This document shows, one piece after another, positions 9,999 through 17,767 of a DNA stretch of 41,796 nucleotides. The notes beneath the pieces are model-generated. The model made no database searches. It had not been told where the DNA came from and saw nothing but the letters and a program-made list of their open reading frames with translations. Position 1 is the first letter of the stretch. Each line of letters starts with the position of its first letter. A program made the position numbers and the translations under genes. The stretch comes from Acidobacteriota bacterium (GTDB lineage Bacteria > Acidobacteriota > Terriglobia > Bryobacterales > Bryobacteraceae): NCBI GenBank assembly GCA_016215215.1, contig JACRKW010000184.1, positions 1 through 41,796 on the forward strand, written 5' to 3'.

Positions 9999-10735
9999 GC
10001 GAGAAGCAGGTGGCTGTGGTGACTGGTGCGTCGAGGGGCATCGGGCGAGGCATCGCATTGGAGCTGGCCAGGACGCACACGGTAGTGGGGACCTACCGGG
10101 GCAGAGTGGACGCTGCGGAGAGCCTGCGCGATGAGTGCGGCGCCGACATTGTGCGGTGCGACATCGGATCGGCGGCCGACCGTGCGTCGCTGATCGCTTA
10201 CGTGAAGGAGAAGTACGGGCGGCTGGACTTGCTGGTGAACAACGCAGGAATTGCCCCGAGGGAGAGGAAAGACATCCTGGAGGCATCGGAGGAGATCTTC
10301 GACGAGGTGCTGGACACCAACCTGAAAGGACCATACTTCCTGACGCAGCTTGCGGCTCGGGTGATGGTGGAGCAAGGGTCGGGACGCATCGTGTTTGTGA
10401 CGTCGATCTCGTCCTACACGGCATCGACGATGCGGGGAGAGTACTGCATCTCGAAGGCCGGCTTGAGTATGGCGGTGCAGTTGTGGGCGGCGCGGCTGGC
10501 TGGGAGCAACGTGCAAGTGTTCGAGGTGCGGCCTGGGATCATCCGAACCGACATGATTGAGAAGGTGCGGGACGCCTACGAAGAAAAGGCCAAGGGCGGG
10601 CTGTTGCCCCAGGGGCGGCTGGGGGATCCGGCGGACGTGGCGCGGCCGGTTCGGGCGATCGCCGACGGGCTGATGGACTACGGCACCGGGACGGTGATCA
10701 ACGCTGACGGCGGGTTCCACCTTCGAGTGCTGTGA
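9995..10735 (+). CDS. Short-chain dehydrogenase/reductase
   Basis: 246-aa classical SDR, NAD(P)-dependent, cytosolic. It has the cofactor motif TGASRGIGRG, NNAG, the serine of VTSISSY and the catalytic Y-x-x-x-K (EYCISKAG), followed by RPGIIRTDM and the C-terminal GTVINADGGFHL. Length and motifs are those of 3-oxoacyl-ACP reductase/glucose dehydrogenase relatives; the substrate cannot be read. The start overlaps the thioredoxin-fold gene (ATGA), and the MFS gene follows after 18 bases. With the transporter and flavoenzyme downstream, a role in a small-molecule catabolic pathway is more likely than in fatty-acid synthesis. Confidence 0.9.
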   Translation: MSEKQVAVVTGASRGIGRGIALELARTHTVVGTYRGRVDAAESLRDECGADIVRCDIGSAADRASLIAYVKEKYGRLDLLVNNAGIAPRERKDILEASEEIFDEVLDTNLKGPYFLTQLAARVMVEQGSGRIVFVTSISSYTASTMRGEYCISKAGLSMAVQLWAARLAGSNVQVFEVRPGIIRTDMIEKVRDAYEEKAKGGLLPQGRLGDPADVARPVRAIADGLMDYGTGTVINADGGFHLRVL

Positions 10736-10753
10736 TATAACTGGCAGGTCAGT

Positions 10754-11986
10754 ATGCAGAAAAAATTCTACGGCTCGTGGATCGTCTTTGCGAGCTTCAT
10801 CACGTTCGGCCTGTCGACGGGCATCCCGTACTACAACATTTCGTTCTTCTACGACTACTTCGCGCGCGACTTCAACTGGACGCGGGAGCAGATCACGTTC
10901 GGATTTCCGCTGGCTGCGGCCCTGACCATCTGGATGGGGCCGCTGCTGATCCACCGGTTCAGTCCGCGGCGGCTGATCCTGATCGGGACGGGGCTGACGT
11001 GTATAGCGCTTGTGGGCTTTGGACGGATGCCCGGCGTGTTGTGGATGTACTACGGATTCTGGGTGGTGTACACGGTCGGCTACTTCCTTTCGGGGCCACC
11101 GCCGCACCAGATCATCGTGTCGCAGTGGTACCGCCGGAACCGGGGCAAGGCGATGGCCGTGGTGTACGTGGGCGTTGGGCTGATGGGCTCTCTCGGCAGT
11201 TTCCTGGTGAAGCCGCTGACCGAGACCTTCGGCTGGCACACGGCGCTGGTGGTGCTGGGGCTGATGCTATTCCTGTCGTGGCCGCTGGTGCTGTTCGTCC
11301 TGAAGGACAGGCCGTCCGACATCGGGCAGAATCCGGACGGGGACACTGAACCGCCGAAGGAGCAGGCGGTGGTGTCGAAGACGTTTCCAGAGCTGGCGGC
11401 GAGCCCAGCGTTCTGGCTGCTGCTGATCGGGAGCCTGTGCTCGATCGGATCGATCGGCGCGGTGACTTTTCACATGAAGTTCGTATTCCTGGACGAGGGC
11501 TTTACGCAAGGCGCAGAGGTGAACAGTGCGTGGCGGACAGCGTCGATTCTGATTCTGTGGTCGTCGATCGCTGGACGCTTGTCGATCGGGTACTTCGCCG
11601 ACAGGTTCTCGAAGAAGTGGGTGATGTTTGCGACCTACTTCATTGTGGCGGCGACGATTCCGCTGCTGTTGCAGGTACGGCCTGGGGCCGATTTCTATCT
11701 GTACGCATTCGCGGTAATGTTCGGCTTCGGCATGGGCGCCGACTACATGATGATCCCGCTGATGGCTGCCGATCAGTTTGGCGTGAATTCGCTGGCGCGG
11801 GCGATGGCGGTGATCCTGCCGGTGAACACGATCGGGCAGACGTGGTTTCCGTACCTCGTGGCGCATCTGCGGCGCATCATGGACGGTTACACAGGGGCCA
11901 TGATGGTGGTGCTGGGGGTGGCAATGGCCGGTGCTTTGGCCATCGCGCTGCTGCCCAGACACAAACCCGTAGGTGAGGGAAACTAG
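10754..11986 (+). CDS. MFS transporter, oxalate/formate- or monocarboxylate-type
   Basis: 410-aa inner-membrane carrier with about twelve hydrophobic segments, starting FYGSWIVFASFITFGLSTGIPYYNISFF. The loop after TM2 has a weak MFS signature (HRFSPRRLILIG), and the central loop (LKDRPSDIGQNPDGD) is typical of OFA/MCT-like carriers. I infer uptake of an organic acid or similar small anion. The gene lies between the SDR and the OYE-family gene, ten bases from the latter, supporting a shared substrate pathway. TATAAC twelve bases before the ATG could be an internal -10 element. Confidence 0.85.
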   Translation: MQKKFYGSWIVFASFITFGLSTGIPYYNISFFYDYFARDFNWTREQITFGFPLAAALTIWMGPLLIHRFSPRRLILIGTGLTCIALVGFGRMPGVLWMYYGFWVVYTVGYFLSGPPPHQIIVSQWYRRNRGKAMAVVYVGVGLMGSLGSFLVKPLTETFGWHTALVVLGLMLFLSWPLVLFVLKDRPSDIGQNPDGDTEPPKEQAVVSKTFPELAASPAFWLLLIGSLCSIGSIGAVTFHMKFVFLDEGFTQGAEVNSAWRTASILILWSSIAGRLSIGYFADRFSKKWVMFATYFIVAATIPLLLQVRPGADFYLYAFAVMFGFGMGADYMMIPLMAADQFGVNSLARAMAVILPVNTIGQTWFPYLVAHLRRIMDGYTGAMMVVLGVAMAGALAIALLPRHKPVGEGN

Positions 11987-11995
11987 TAAGCAGGG

Positions 11996-13423
11996 ATGCG
12001 ACATTTCATCTACAAGAGCCTGGTCGAGCTGGAGGAAGCGGCGCGGCAGGCAGGCGCGGAGCACGTGCGTTTCCAGCACGACAAAGCCAAAGTGCAGGAG
12101 GCGCTGGGGCGAAAGGTGCGGGTGGGCGCCCGGACGGCAGGCAACTCCATGGCGATCCACCCCATGGAGGGCTGCGACGGCGGCCTCGACGGGCGTCCTG
12201 AGGAACTGACTTGGCGGCGCTATGAGCGGTTTGCGCGAGGTGGGGCGAAGCTGATCTGGTTTGAGGCGACGGCGATCCGGGAGGACGGGAGGGCGAATCC
12301 CCGGCAGATCTGGATCAACGAGAAGACGGTGGACGAGTTCGCGCGCCTCCACGACATGATGCTGCGGGCGCATGCCGAGGAGTGGGGGACAACGGACGAT
12401 CTGCTCATGCCGATGCAGTTGACGGTGTCGGGGCGCTACGCGGTGCCGAGCAAGACGATTGTTTACCACCATCCGCTGATCGACCGAAAGTCTGGAACGC
12501 CGGCGGATTTCCCGGTGATCAGCGACGACGATCTGGAGAGGCTGGAAGACGACTATGTGGCGGGGACGGGGCTGGCGCTGCGGGCCGGCTTCACCGCGGT
12601 GGACATCAAGGCGACGCACGGCTATCTGCTGAGCGAGTTGCTGGGGGCCAAGACGCGGGAGGGCCGGTGCGGGGGAAGCCTGGAAAACCGCACACGGTTT
12701 TTCCGCAACGTATTCGGCAAGATCCGGGCGAAGTACGGCCAGCGGGTGATGATCTGCATGCGGCTGGGGTGTTATGACGGCGTGCCTTTCGTGAAGGACG
12801 AGCAGACGGGCCTGGGCAAGCCGATGGAGTATCCGGTCCCGTACCCGTGGGGTTGGGGGGTGGATGAGAACGACCCGATGCGGGAAGACCTAGCCGAAGT
12901 AAAGACAGCGATCGGGTGGTTCCGGGAGTGGGGCCTGGAGTTGTTGAATGTGTCGATGGGAAGCCCGTATTACAACCCGCACATCGGGCGTCCGTTCGAG
13001 AAGCCGGACGAGGGCAACTACGAGCAGCCGGAGCACCCGCTGGTGGGGGTGGAGAGACACTTCCGCGTGGCGGGCGAGTTGCAGCGGACTTTCCCGGACC
13101 TGCCGATGGTGGGCACAGGGTATAGCTGGCTGCAGAAGTATGCAGTGAATGCGGGCGCGACGAACGTGGCCGATGGTGCGATCCGGTTCGTTGGACTGGG
13201 GCGCGGCGTGCTGGCGTATCCGGATTTCGCCAAGGACGTGATCGAAAAGGGCGAACTGGACGAGGCGCGGGTGTGCAAGACGCTGACCTACTGCACGTTT
13301 CTGATGCGGCAGAAAGGGAACGAACTGGGGCAGTATCCCACTGGATGCCCGCCGTTCGACAAGCTGGTGTACGGGCCGATCATGAAGGAAGCGCGGGAGA
13401 AAAAGCGGGGGCAGGGGAAGTAG
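11996..13423 (+). CDS. NADH:flavin oxidoreductase, old yellow enzyme family
   Basis: 475-aa FMN-dependent TIM-barrel oxidoreductase. Visible family features are VRVGARTAGNSMAIHPMEGCDGG near the N-terminus (FMN-binding strand 1), RGGAKLIWFEATAI, HGYLLSELLGAKTREGRCGGSLENRTRF (the substrate/FMN region with the RxGGSxENR motif), and FVGLGRGVLAYPDF near the end. The NAD-binding and 4Fe-4S extensions of 2,4-dienoyl-CoA reductases are not obvious, and the protein is longer than a minimal OYE. It would reduce an activated C=C bond or demethylate a small substrate. It closes the SDR-MFS-OYE run. Confidence 0.88.
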   Translation: MRHFIYKSLVELEEAARQAGAEHVRFQHDKAKVQEALGRKVRVGARTAGNSMAIHPMEGCDGGLDGRPEELTWRRYERFARGGAKLIWFEATAIREDGRANPRQIWINEKTVDEFARLHDMMLRAHAEEWGTTDDLLMPMQLTVSGRYAVPSKTIVYHHPLIDRKSGTPADFPVISDDDLERLEDDYVAGTGLALRAGFTAVDIKATHGYLLSELLGAKTREGRCGGSLENRTRFFRNVFGKIRAKYGQRVMICMRLGCYDGVPFVKDEQTGLGKPMEYPVPYPWGWGVDENDPMREDLAEVKTAIGWFREWGLELLNVSMGSPYYNPHIGRPFEKPDEGNYEQPEHPLVGVERHFRVAGELQRTFPDLPMVGTGYSWLQKYAVNAGATNVADGAIRFVGLGRGVLAYPDFAKDVIEKGELDEARVCKTLTYCTFLMRQKGNELGQYPTGCPPFDKLVYGPIMKEAREKKRGQGK

Positions 13424-13424
13424 T

Positions 13425-13476
13425 CGGAGGCGAACCGGCTCGTCGAATTGGGTTCGAATGTTCAATTCCGCCTTCG
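13425..13476 (+). terminator. Candidate two-part hairpin after the OYE-family gene
   Basis: Two bases after the stop codon, CGGAGGCG (13425-13432) pairs with CGCCTTCG (13469-13476), and an inner GAATTG (13445-13450) pairs with CAATTC (13463-13468). No T run follows, so it is either a weak terminator or a 3'-end stabilising structure. The remaining bases to 13575 hold TTGACG and TTGACT hexamers without matching -10 elements. Confidence 0.35.
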
Positions 13477-13575
13477 GAGTGACAAGGGCGTGGGGGCTTG
13501 ACGCACAGGAACACCGATGTTTAAGCCCATGCTTGACTGCCTGTGAGAAGATCGGTGGGATCAGGAGCAGGCCAG

Positions 13576-14679
13576 ATGAAGCGACGTTCCTTTCTTGCGA
13601 CTGCGGGTCTTACAACTGCGGGAGTGGCCGGTGCGGCCGGCGGGGCGGCAGCGCCGCGGACGGGGCCGCTGACGCGGGAGACCTACCGCGGGCTGTACGC
13701 GTATCCGCCCACGCCTTTCGCGCCGGACCTGTCGTTGGACGAGGCGGCATTGCGGGCCAACTGCCGAAAGCTGGTTAGGAGCGGAGTGGACGGCATTGTG
13801 CTGGGCGGCACAACGGGCGAGTTCTACACGCTGAGCGAGGCGGAGCACCGGCGCATCGCCGAGATCCTGAGGGAAGAGACTCGCGGAACCGCGGTGGCCG
13901 GTGTGCTGGGGACAGCAGGGCTCAACACCCCGGAGGTCATTCGCCGGACCGCGGTGGCGATGGAGGTGGGCCTGGATGCGGCGCTAACCATGCAGCCGTT
14001 CTATGCCACGCTGACCAAGCGCGAACTGCTGGCTTTCTGGAAGCAGCTTTCGGCGGCCTGCCCGAGAATCGGGCTGATCGTGTACCACTTTGACTGGATC
14101 CGCCAGGAGTACACGCCGGAGATCTTCCGCGAACTGGCCTCTCTGCCGAACGTGCTCGGCAGCAAGGAGGGGCATTTCGACTTCAAGGCCTGGCTCACTT
14201 TACAGACGGCGAGCCCGCTGGTCCACATGAGCGCTACCGACGCCGGCTGGCTGGTGGAGATGCACCGGCTGAAGGCCCCGGGCGTGGGGAGCGTTAACTT
14301 CACGCTGATGCCTCACATCGTGAGCCAGACACTGGCGTTGTGCGGCGAAGGGAAGTATGAGGAGGCGGAACGGGCATTCTCACCGTTCACCGAGTTCTGC
14401 GTGAAGGTGAGGTCCGGCACGGGCAAACCCTACCTGTTCCCCGAGGAGTTGGGGAACTGGGGCGAGTACGGCGGGGCGGCGCGCGGCAAGGCGCTGGCGG
14501 ACACTTTCGGATTCCTGCAGGCGGGTCCGCCGCGGCCTCCAGGGATTGAGGTCCCGGTCGAAATGAGGAAGAGGCTACGGGACTACATCGAGCGCCGGTA
14601 TCCCCACCTGATACCGCCAGTGGGATTCGCGGAGAGCGTCCCTCCGGGATCGAGGCTCTGGCCGCGGGCGAAGGCGTAG
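13576..14679 (+). CDS. Dihydrodipicolinate synthase/N-acetylneuraminate lyase family protein with Tat leader
   Basis: 367-aa class I aldolase-like TIM barrel. The leader MKRRSFLATAGLTTAGVAGA is a good Tat signal (RRSFL). The barrel shows GGTTGEFYTLSEAEH (substrate carboxylate loop), catalytic Tyr170 in GLIVYHFDW and Schiff-base Lys197 in NVLGSKEGH, so it should be active. The reaction (retro-aldol or condensation with pyruvate or another 2-oxo acid) is undetermined. It is probably not the lysine-pathway DapA, because of the export signal, the length of over 360 aa and the context. ATG 13576 was chosen because the longer frame only adds non-homologous residues before the leader, and AGGAG lies upstream. 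Confidence 0.85.
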   Translation: MKRRSFLATAGLTTAGVAGAAGGAAAPRTGPLTRETYRGLYAYPPTPFAPDLSLDEAALRANCRKLVRSGVDGIVLGGTTGEFYTLSEAEHRRIAEILREETRGTAVAGVLGTAGLNTPEVIRRTAVAMEVGLDAALTMQPFYATLTKRELLAFWKQLSAACPRIGLIVYHFDWIRQEYTPEIFRELASLPNVLGSKEGHFDFKAWLTLQTASPLVHMSATDAGWLVEMHRLKAPGVGSVNFTLMPHIVSQTLALCGEGKYEEAERAFSPFTEFCVKVRSGTGKPYLFPEELGNWGEYGGAARGKALADTFGFLQAGPPRPPGIEVPVEMRKRLRDYIERRYPHLIPPVGFAESVPPGSRLWPRAKA

Positions 14680-14702
14680 GAGAGGGCGGCTGCGTTACGG
14701 TT

Positions 14703-14815
14703 GAGGCCGGGGAAAGCCGGGGTTGGGGCGACAGCGATCCAGCAGCGCCGACTCCGCCGGGGAGTTTAGCGCAGGCGATGATCAGGTTCCTGTGGACGGG
14801 CTTCTCGAAGGAAAC
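14703..14815 (-). pseudogene. Decayed fragment of a GH5 glycosidase 3' end
   Basis: On the minus strand this reads SFEKPVHRNLIIACAKLPGGVGA, nearly the same as SFEKPVHWDLIAAYAKLPGGVGA in the intact GH5 gene (16506-17702). The DNA match continues to the last codons, but about 85 bases (16553-16637 of the intact copy) are missing, which joins the two blocks and shifts the frame. The 5' 90% of the gene is absent. It is therefore a relic of a duplicated or paralogous GH5 gene in the same orientation as the intact one, about 1.8 kb away. Confidence 0.75.
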
Positions 14816-15050
14816 GAGGGCTTGAGGGAACGGTCCAGTGCTTTCCCAGTGCCAATTCGATGAATCAAAAGATAGCCTCCCCCAAGCGGCATTATGATTG
14901 CTAGAAAGACGATTCCATGCTACAAAAAGTAACGCCAAAGATGATAATGACATGTTGACAGTGAAACACTTTGAAGTGGCAATTCGGATGTCAAGTTGAT
15001 GTGAATATATCGTTCACGATGCGCGGAACGGAGGATGAGAGGCGAGTTCC
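14816..15050. other. AT-rich intergenic stretch without a gene
   Basis: Clearly more AT-rich than the rest of the window. It holds TTGACA at 14955-14960 but no -10 hexamer 16-18 bases later; TATAT occurs at 15006. No coding frame with recognisable homology is seen. It probably carries the promoter of the 15051 gene. Confidence 0.5.
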
Positions 15051-15587
15051 ATGGCTGTAACGGAATGGCGCAAGCTCGACATCGGCACTGCCATGCACGT
15101 CAGGCGATTGGGAGGTTCCACGAGGGCAAGGCTGGCTCTTCAGGCTTTACTTTTAGCCACGATGATGGTCGGGGTATTTGGCGAATCTGCCTCAGCACAG
15201 TATTGGGCGGTGTTCTGCGTCGAAACTGATGGCGGATGTGGGCAAATGGGTGGGGCCGAGATGGCTTACGAGAGTGGCGCCTGTAACCAGTACTACGGGG
15301 GTGACTACTATTGCTTCAAGCAGATGTGCAACAACTGCTTTTGGGTGATCTACTACACCGACACGGAGGAGTACGGCGCGGTCTACACGGCCCCATGTGG
15401 GTCCACGGTTGACTCGATATCGCTGGCATGCGACTGTGGCCCCTACACCCACGGCGTTACATACTGTGCCCACAGCGTTGGGAGTTGGGGCGGGTACTAC
15501 TGCAACTGCACTGGTGTCGACCCACTCATTGCTGGTTGGTGTTGCCGGCCGCGGATTTTCTATCGGGAGAAGTACCCGCACCCCTAA
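15051..15587 (+). CDS. Secreted cysteine-rich protein of unknown function
   Basis: 178-aa protein I do not recognise. A basic N-terminus (about residues 1-27) precedes a hydrophobic segment (LALQALLLATMMVGVFG) ending ESASAQ, a good signal peptidase I site near residue 50. The mature part of about 128 residues has 14 cysteines, several in close pairs (CNNC, CDC, CNC, CC) and is rich in Tyr, Gly and Trp, so an exported, disulfide-cross-linked protein is likely. ATG 15051 has GAGG upstream; ATG 15093 would give a shorter, more typical signal peptide. It sits 36 bases before another secreted protein, in a region of lower GC flanked by GH5 sequences. Confidence 0.7.
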   Translation: MAVTEWRKLDIGTAMHVRRLGGSTRARLALQALLLATMMVGVFGESASAQYWAVFCVETDGGCGQMGGAEMAYESGACNQYYGGDYYCFKQMCNNCFWVIYYTDTEEYGAVYTAPCGSTVDSISLACDCGPYTHGVTYCAHSVGSWGGYYCNCTGVDPLIAGWCCRPRIFYREKYPHP

Positions 15588-15623
15588 ACCGGGACCAGTG
15601 GCGTCGCGGAGGTGAAGCACACA

Positions 15624-16454
15624 ATGAACATCGAGTACATCCTCACGATCACAATCTCGGCTGGATTGGCTTGTCACGCCCAACAGCGGCTCGTGCGACC
15701 TCCCGCTGAGGACATGCCCAAGATCATCGAAGCGAGCAGAAAAGCTATCGCGGCAGCGTCGCCCTACTACTACGAGTTCACTCAGGAGCATCTTGGATTG
15801 AACCCGAAGACGGGAATGATGGAGAAGCAGGGCTCAGCGCATGAGGGGTTTGCGGCGGCGGGCCGATCGGGAGCCGGTTTTGTGGGTTTAGATGTAGTTT
15901 TCGTGAATGGGAAGAAACTCACTCGCCGATGGATCCTCGACGTTGGCAGCGCTTCGCGCATCACCATCACCGACGTGGCAGACGTGAAAACCACCCTGCC
16001 AATGGGACTTGGGGACTACGCCATGATCCTGGGCCCAGGTCAGGCCACGCTGGACTGTTCCAGCACCTCAACAATAAAGGTCCATGGGATCGACGCGATC
16101 GAGTGCGTTCGACCGGTAAGAAGCGTGACTGGATCCGGTGGGCGTTACACGATCAAGCGAACTTCGACATTGGTGCCGGCGATGGATTTCGCCGAGGTCG
16201 CCTATTCCGAGACTGCCGATTACGACGACGGCCGGGCCCTTGGGAGGCGGAAGAAGAGCGTCCTCCGGCTGGTCCTCGACAAACCGGACAGCAAACTGTT
16301 CGAAATCCCGGCGAAAGCCACCGAGGTCGTGCCTTCTATCCTGGAAGCCGAGTGGGGGCGGGCGTTGAACGGAGACAAAGACTGCCCGCAGTGCTTTGTG
16401 AACTACCTGACGAGAATCGACCAGGTTTATCACAACGCCAAGTCCAGCCATTGA
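15624..16454 (+). CDS. Secreted protein of unknown function
   Basis: 276-aa protein without recognised homology. It starts with a signal peptide (MNIEYILTITISAGLACHAQ); the C before HAQ does not sit in a proper lipobox, so signal peptidase I cleavage after HA is more likely. The mature part is a mixed alpha/beta sequence with four later cysteines: one in LDCSST, one in IECVRP and two in the C-terminal CPQC. ATG 15624 is preferred over GTG 15612 because GGAGGTG lies nine to ten bases upstream. It is probably co-transcribed with the cysteine-rich gene, and converges on the GH5 gene 51 bases away. Confidence 0.7.
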   Translation: MNIEYILTITISAGLACHAQQRLVRPPAEDMPKIIEASRKAIAAASPYYYEFTQEHLGLNPKTGMMEKQGSAHEGFAAAGRSGAGFVGLDVVFVNGKKLTRRWILDVGSASRITITDVADVKTTLPMGLGDYAMILGPGQATLDCSSTSTIKVHGIDAIECVRPVRSVTGSGGRYTIKRTSTLVPAMDFAEVAYSETADYDDGRALGRRKKSVLRLVLDKPDSKLFEIPAKATEVVPSILEAEWGRALNGDKDCPQCFVNYLTRIDQVYHNAKSSH

Positions 16455-16505
16455 CGAACCCCTTCACATCGCCCTGCAACGGCCGGTGGGAGTGGGTGCT
16501 GTGGG

Positions 16506-17702
16506 CTACCCGGCAGGCCGGGGGAAGCCGGGGTTTGGGCGGCAGCGATCCAGCGCCACTTTGTCGAGGAGGTCGAGGAGGGCGGCCTGGGCCTGTTGGG
16601 GGGAGGGGCGGGTGGCGGCCTTCTTCTCGGTAGCACCGACACCGCCGGGGAGCTTGGCGTAGGCGGCGATCAGGTCCCAGTGGACGGGCTTCTCGAAGGA
16701 GATGGGGGCGCTGGTGGCCGTCATCTTCTTGTAAGGCCAAAGGCACCAGTTGACCTTTTCCTGTTCGAGGACGGCGATGAAGCGGGAGATCCAATCGTCG
16801 GAGTTTTCGCCGGACTCGCCCATATAGAGAGGGACGTGGTGCATGGCCTGATAGGCGAGGTAGTCTTTGATGACGTCGCGTGTGGGAGCGGTCCAGTACT
16901 TGTGGAACGAGTACATGGCGTTGGGGTCGATCGGGGGGCCGAACATATCGAAGCGGCTGGCCCACTGGGCGCCTTCGAAGATGAGGATGTGGTTGGGGTC
17001 GACCTGGCGGATAGCGGCGGCGATGCGGCGGTAAAGGGGCTCCAGCAAAGGATTCAGGCGGGGGAGGCCGTGGAAGTGGGGGATGGGCTCATTGAGGAGG
17101 TCGTAGCCGAGGATGGTGGGCTCGCTCTTGTAGCGCGCCGCGATGCGCTTCCAGAGGTCGATAGTGGCCGTCTGGGAAGGTTCATCGTCAAAGAGCCAAG
17201 GGTAGCCCCAACTGTCGTCGATGTTGGTGCCTGTCTGGCCGCCCGGCGCGGCATGAAGGTCGAGGATGACCCAGAGGCGGTGTTTGCGCGCCCAGGCGAC
17301 AGTGTTGTCGATGTGGCTCCAGTCTTCGCCGCCGGGACCGAGGCGAGAGTGGTGGAGGGGCAGGCGGATGGAGTTGAAGCCGAGGGAGCTGATGCGGGCG
17401 ATGTCGGCCTCGGTGATGTAGCGCTTGCGCCATTCGGTCCAGAAGCGGTCGACGAAGGCGGGACCGGCGAGCTCGCGGAACAGAGCGTCGATTTCACGCG
17501 CGGATTGAGGGCCGCCCTCGAGCTGGAGCATGTAGCCTTCCGGGACGAGCCAGTTGCCGAGATTGATGCCGCGGAGGAGAAGCGGTTTGCCGGCTGGATC
17601 GATGAGCTGGGCGCCCTGGCCGCGGACGAATCGACTCTGTGCAAGCGACGCCGGGCCGGCAAGAAGCAGGAACAAAAGCAGGATTGCGGGCCGCGAGTGC
17701 AT
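16506..17702 (-). CDS. Glycoside hydrolase family 5 (cellulase-type) enzyme
   Basis: 398-aa secreted glycosidase. Residues 1-22 (MHSRPAILLLFLLLAGPASLAQ) are a signal peptide. The (beta/alpha)8 barrel shows LLLRGINLGNWLVPEGYM, FNSIRLPLHH, WVILDLHAAPG, the acid/base Glu205 in GYDLLNEPIP and the nucleophile Glu296 in PLYMGESGENSDDW. These define clan GH-A, and GH5 fits best. The substrate is a beta-glucan-like polysaccharide, not further specified. The C-terminal tail after KLPGGVG is low-complexity. A truncated copy of its 3' end lies at 14703-14815. The 65 bases upstream hold no clear promoter. Confidence 0.9.
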   Translation of the reverse strand: MHSRPAILLLFLLLAGPASLAQSRFVRGQGAQLIDPAGKPLLLRGINLGNWLVPEGYMLQLEGGPQSAREIDALFRELAGPAFVDRFWTEWRKRYITEADIARISSLGFNSIRLPLHHSRLGPGGEDWSHIDNTVAWARKHRLWVILDLHAAPGGQTGTNIDDSWGYPWLFDDEPSQTATIDLWKRIAARYKSEPTILGYDLLNEPIPHFHGLPRLNPLLEPLYRRIAAAIRQVDPNHILIFEGAQWASRFDMFGPPIDPNAMYSFHKYWTAPTRDVIKDYLAYQAMHHVPLYMGESGENSDDWISRFIAVLEQEKVNWCLWPYKKMTATSAPISFEKPVHWDLIAAYAKLPGGVGATEKKAATRPSPQQAQAALLDLLDKVALDRCRPNPGFPRPAG

Positions 17703-17767
17703 GGGCTCATCTTAGCGGAGTACGGGGTGGCGAGGCCGCCGGAGCGGAAGTTGACGGACTTTCCGCT

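Noticed and set aside
11267-12619. 450-aa open frame on the minus strand
   Set aside because: Antisense across the MFS and OYE-family genes; Arg/His-rich with no domain.
14387-14953. 188-aa minus-strand frame
   Set aside because: Only residues 48-71 are meaningful (the GH5 relic); the rest is antisense to the DapA-family gene or intergenic, so it is not an intact gene.
14955-14960. TTGACA as a -35 element
   Set aside because: No acceptable -10 hexamer 15-19 bases downstream.
16509-16522. CCCGG-CAGG-CCGGG hairpin as a terminator
   Set aside because: It lies within the last codons of the GH5 gene, and no T run follows.
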